Source of the DNA: Ichthyophthirius multifiliis
Lineage: Eukaryota; Ciliophora; Oligohymenophorea; Hymenostomatida
Assembly (NCBI RefSeq): GCF_000220395.1
Contig: NW_004086256.1
Coordinates: forward strand, 1 to 64,000
Direction of reading: 5' to 3'
DNA: 64,000 nt
Position 1 is the first letter of the stretch; each line of letters starts with the position of its first letter. A model generated the notes under the pieces. It did not search any database and was not told the origin of the DNA. It saw only the letters and a list, made by a program, of their open reading frames with translations. The position numbers and the translations under genes are program-made. Positions 62,187-64,000 of this stretch are shown piece by piece.

Positions 62187-64000
62187 ATGGATGAACAAGG
62201 AAAAATAGATGAAAATCTTTATTCAAGAATGATGGGCGCGTATGGAGTCGAAGCAGTTGGAAAATTAGTAAAGCTTCGTATTTTCATATCCGGACTTCGT
62301 GGAGTAAAAAAAAAAAAGCTTAAAAAATAAAATTAAAAATATAGGTCGGTATTGAAATTGCAAAAAATCTAATCCTAAGTGGACCTTCAGTAGTATGTCT
62401 ACATGATGATGGTTTATCTTAATTAACCGATATGAGCTGTAATTTTTACTTATAAAAGAATCACATAGGTTAATAAACACGAGCTGAGGCATGTTTATCT
62501 AATTTAACTGAATTGAATCCTTATTGTAAAGTATATGTTCATAAAGGATAAATAACTCCTGAATTATTAAACAATTTCGATGTAGTAGTAATTACAGACG
62601 AATATAGATAAGACAGACTTATTGAAATAAATGAATATTGCAGATAAAATCAAAAAGGTTTTATATATTCTGGAATGTTAGGTTTATACGGTTTCACATT
62701 TGTCGATTTCGGGGAAAAACATAATATTTTCGATACTAATGGAGAGGAACCACGAAATTCAATAGTAGTGGGAGTAACTACTGATAATAATGATTGTATA
62801 GTGACTGTACATGAAGATAAAAGACACGGCTTTTAGACTGGAGATTATGTAACTTTTAGGGAAGTATAAGGAATGATTGAGTTAAATGATTAAGTTTTCA
62901 AAATAGAAGAAAGATCACCTTTTACTTTTAAATTAATAACCGATAAAGATGTTACTTAGTTCTCTAGATATATAAGGGAAGGGATTGTAGAGTAAGTAAA
63001 AATGCCTGTCACTATGTAATTTAAGAGTTTAAAAGATTCCCTATAACACCCATATGCCCTAAATAAGAATGAATTAGATAATTGTGATTGGGAAAAATTT
63101 GGAAGACCGGAATAATTACATTTAGCTTTTGTGGGCTTATTAGAGTTTTTTAAATAGACTGGAAATTTACCTTAATTAAATAGCGAAAATGATGCCTAGA
63201 AATTATTCTAGATTGTAAAAGATTCTAATGATAAGAATAAGTAAATGGATGTCGAATAAGTCTTAAGAGTAGAAGAAATAGAGGAAAGTTTAATTAAAAA
63301 TGTCGCTTTATATTCTAGAGCTTAAATTTCACCTTTGGCAAGTTTCTGGGGAGGTATTGTAGCTTAAGAAATTGTTAAGTTTACAGGAAAATATACTCCT
63401 TTAAGACAATGGTTACATTATGAATGCTTTGAGGCTCTCCCAGAGGATTAGAATGTAAATAGGAGCCCTTTGAATTCCTAATATGATGATTATGTGAGTA
63501 TTTTTGGAAGAGATTATTTCCAAAAGATTGCTTAAGCGAAAACTTTTTTAGTCGGAGCAGGCGCTTTAGGCTGTGAGTATTTAAAGATGTTCGCTTTAAT
63601 GGGTTTAGGTGTTGAGAATGGAGGAATTACAGTAACTGATGACGATTAGATCGAGATGTCGAACTTAAATAGGTAATTTTTATTCAGAAAAGATAATATA
63701 GGATAATCTAAGTCTGAATGTGCAGGAAATGCGGCTAAAAAAATGAACCCGAGTTTGAACGTAAAAGCTTTAAAGGAAAGAGTTGCACCGGAAAACGAGA
63801 GAATTTTCAATGATTAATTCTGGGAAAGCCTTGATTTTATTGTAAACGCAGTAGATAATGTAAAAGCGAGACTTTTTGTAGACGGAAGATGTGTATGGTA
63901 TGGAAGACCACTTTTTGAAAGTGGTACATTAGGTACAAAGTGTAATTCTTAGGTTGTTTTGCCAAGATTAACTTAGTCTTATGGAGATTCAGTTGATCCT
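62187..64000 (+). CDS. UBA1: ubiquitin-activating enzyme E1 (UBA1), 5' part
   Basis: Enzyme that adenylates ubiquitin and loads it on a cysteine, feeding all E2/E3 reactions. Starts [20 protein letters not shown]; one 41-nt intron (62304-62344) and then an open frame to the window edge (591 codons seen; usual length about 1,000-1,050). Inactive adenylation half: [23 protein letters not shown]. First catalytic-cysteine half-domain and four-helix region: [22 protein letters not shown]. Active adenylation domain: [49 protein letters not shown] and the [13 protein letters not shown] strand. The catalytic cysteine and ubiquitin-fold domain lie beyond the end. Base composition is less AT-rich than neighbouring genes, as expected for a highly expressed gene. 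Confidence 0.95.

Overview
The window looks like macronuclear DNA of an oligohymenophorean ciliate. It is extremely AT-rich. In every convincing gene TAA and TAG read as glutamine and only TGA stops translation. Genes carry many short GT...AG introns (about 37-150 nt, a few longer). The extreme AT content plus this code fits an Ichthyophthirius-like species best; Tetrahymena and Paramecium are usually less AT-rich. That species call is inference. The sequence is a draft: there is a 21-base N gap at 39102-39122, and several genes carry single-base frame breaks, mostly at homopolymers. With one stop codon and this composition, chance ORFs of about 100 codons are common, so ORF length alone was not taken as evidence.

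Layout. 0.2-11 kb: an RBR ubiquitin ligase, tRNA methyltransferase TRM1, an unknown gene, and rRNA-modification enzyme TSR3 with compensating frame breaks. 11-13.8 kb: mostly empty AT-rich DNA with one possible gene relic. 13.8-30 kb: a dense block with a ULK-like kinase, an IRE1-like ER-stress sensor, a membrane-anchored bZIP factor of ATF6 layout, exosome subunit RRP42, a Q/N-rich coiled-coil protein, a kelch protein, a second ULK-like kinase and a vacuolar sorting receptor. 31-38.5 kb: a MORN-repeat protein with an acylation-type N-terminus, a MORN relic, two unknown genes, and a second membrane bZIP paralogous to the first. 38.7-44 kb: a multi-exon kinesin whose tail holds S-Q/T-Q dipeptide repeats. 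44-46 kb: sparse. 46-64 kb: a DUF4795/QRICH2-like axonemal-type protein, a polo-like kinase, a membrane RING protein, two small membrane proteins, TRM112, dynein light intermediate chain, an unknown gene, and the 5' part of ubiquitin-activating enzyme E1.

Genes that may work together. IRE1 and two TM-bZIP factors would form an ER unfolded-protein response. RBR, the RING protein and E1 belong to the ubiquitin pathway. Kinesin, DLIC, PLK and the DUF4795 protein serve microtubules and cilia. TRM1, TRM112, TSR3 and RRP42 serve RNA modification and processing. Eukaryotic neighbours are transcribed separately, so these links rest on function, not operons. Exon boundaries were inferred by eye from splice signals, frame continuity and family conservation. 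For most genes the exon sums divide exactly by three, and exceptions are stated in each entry. No tRNA, rRNA, transposon or CRISPR array was recognised.
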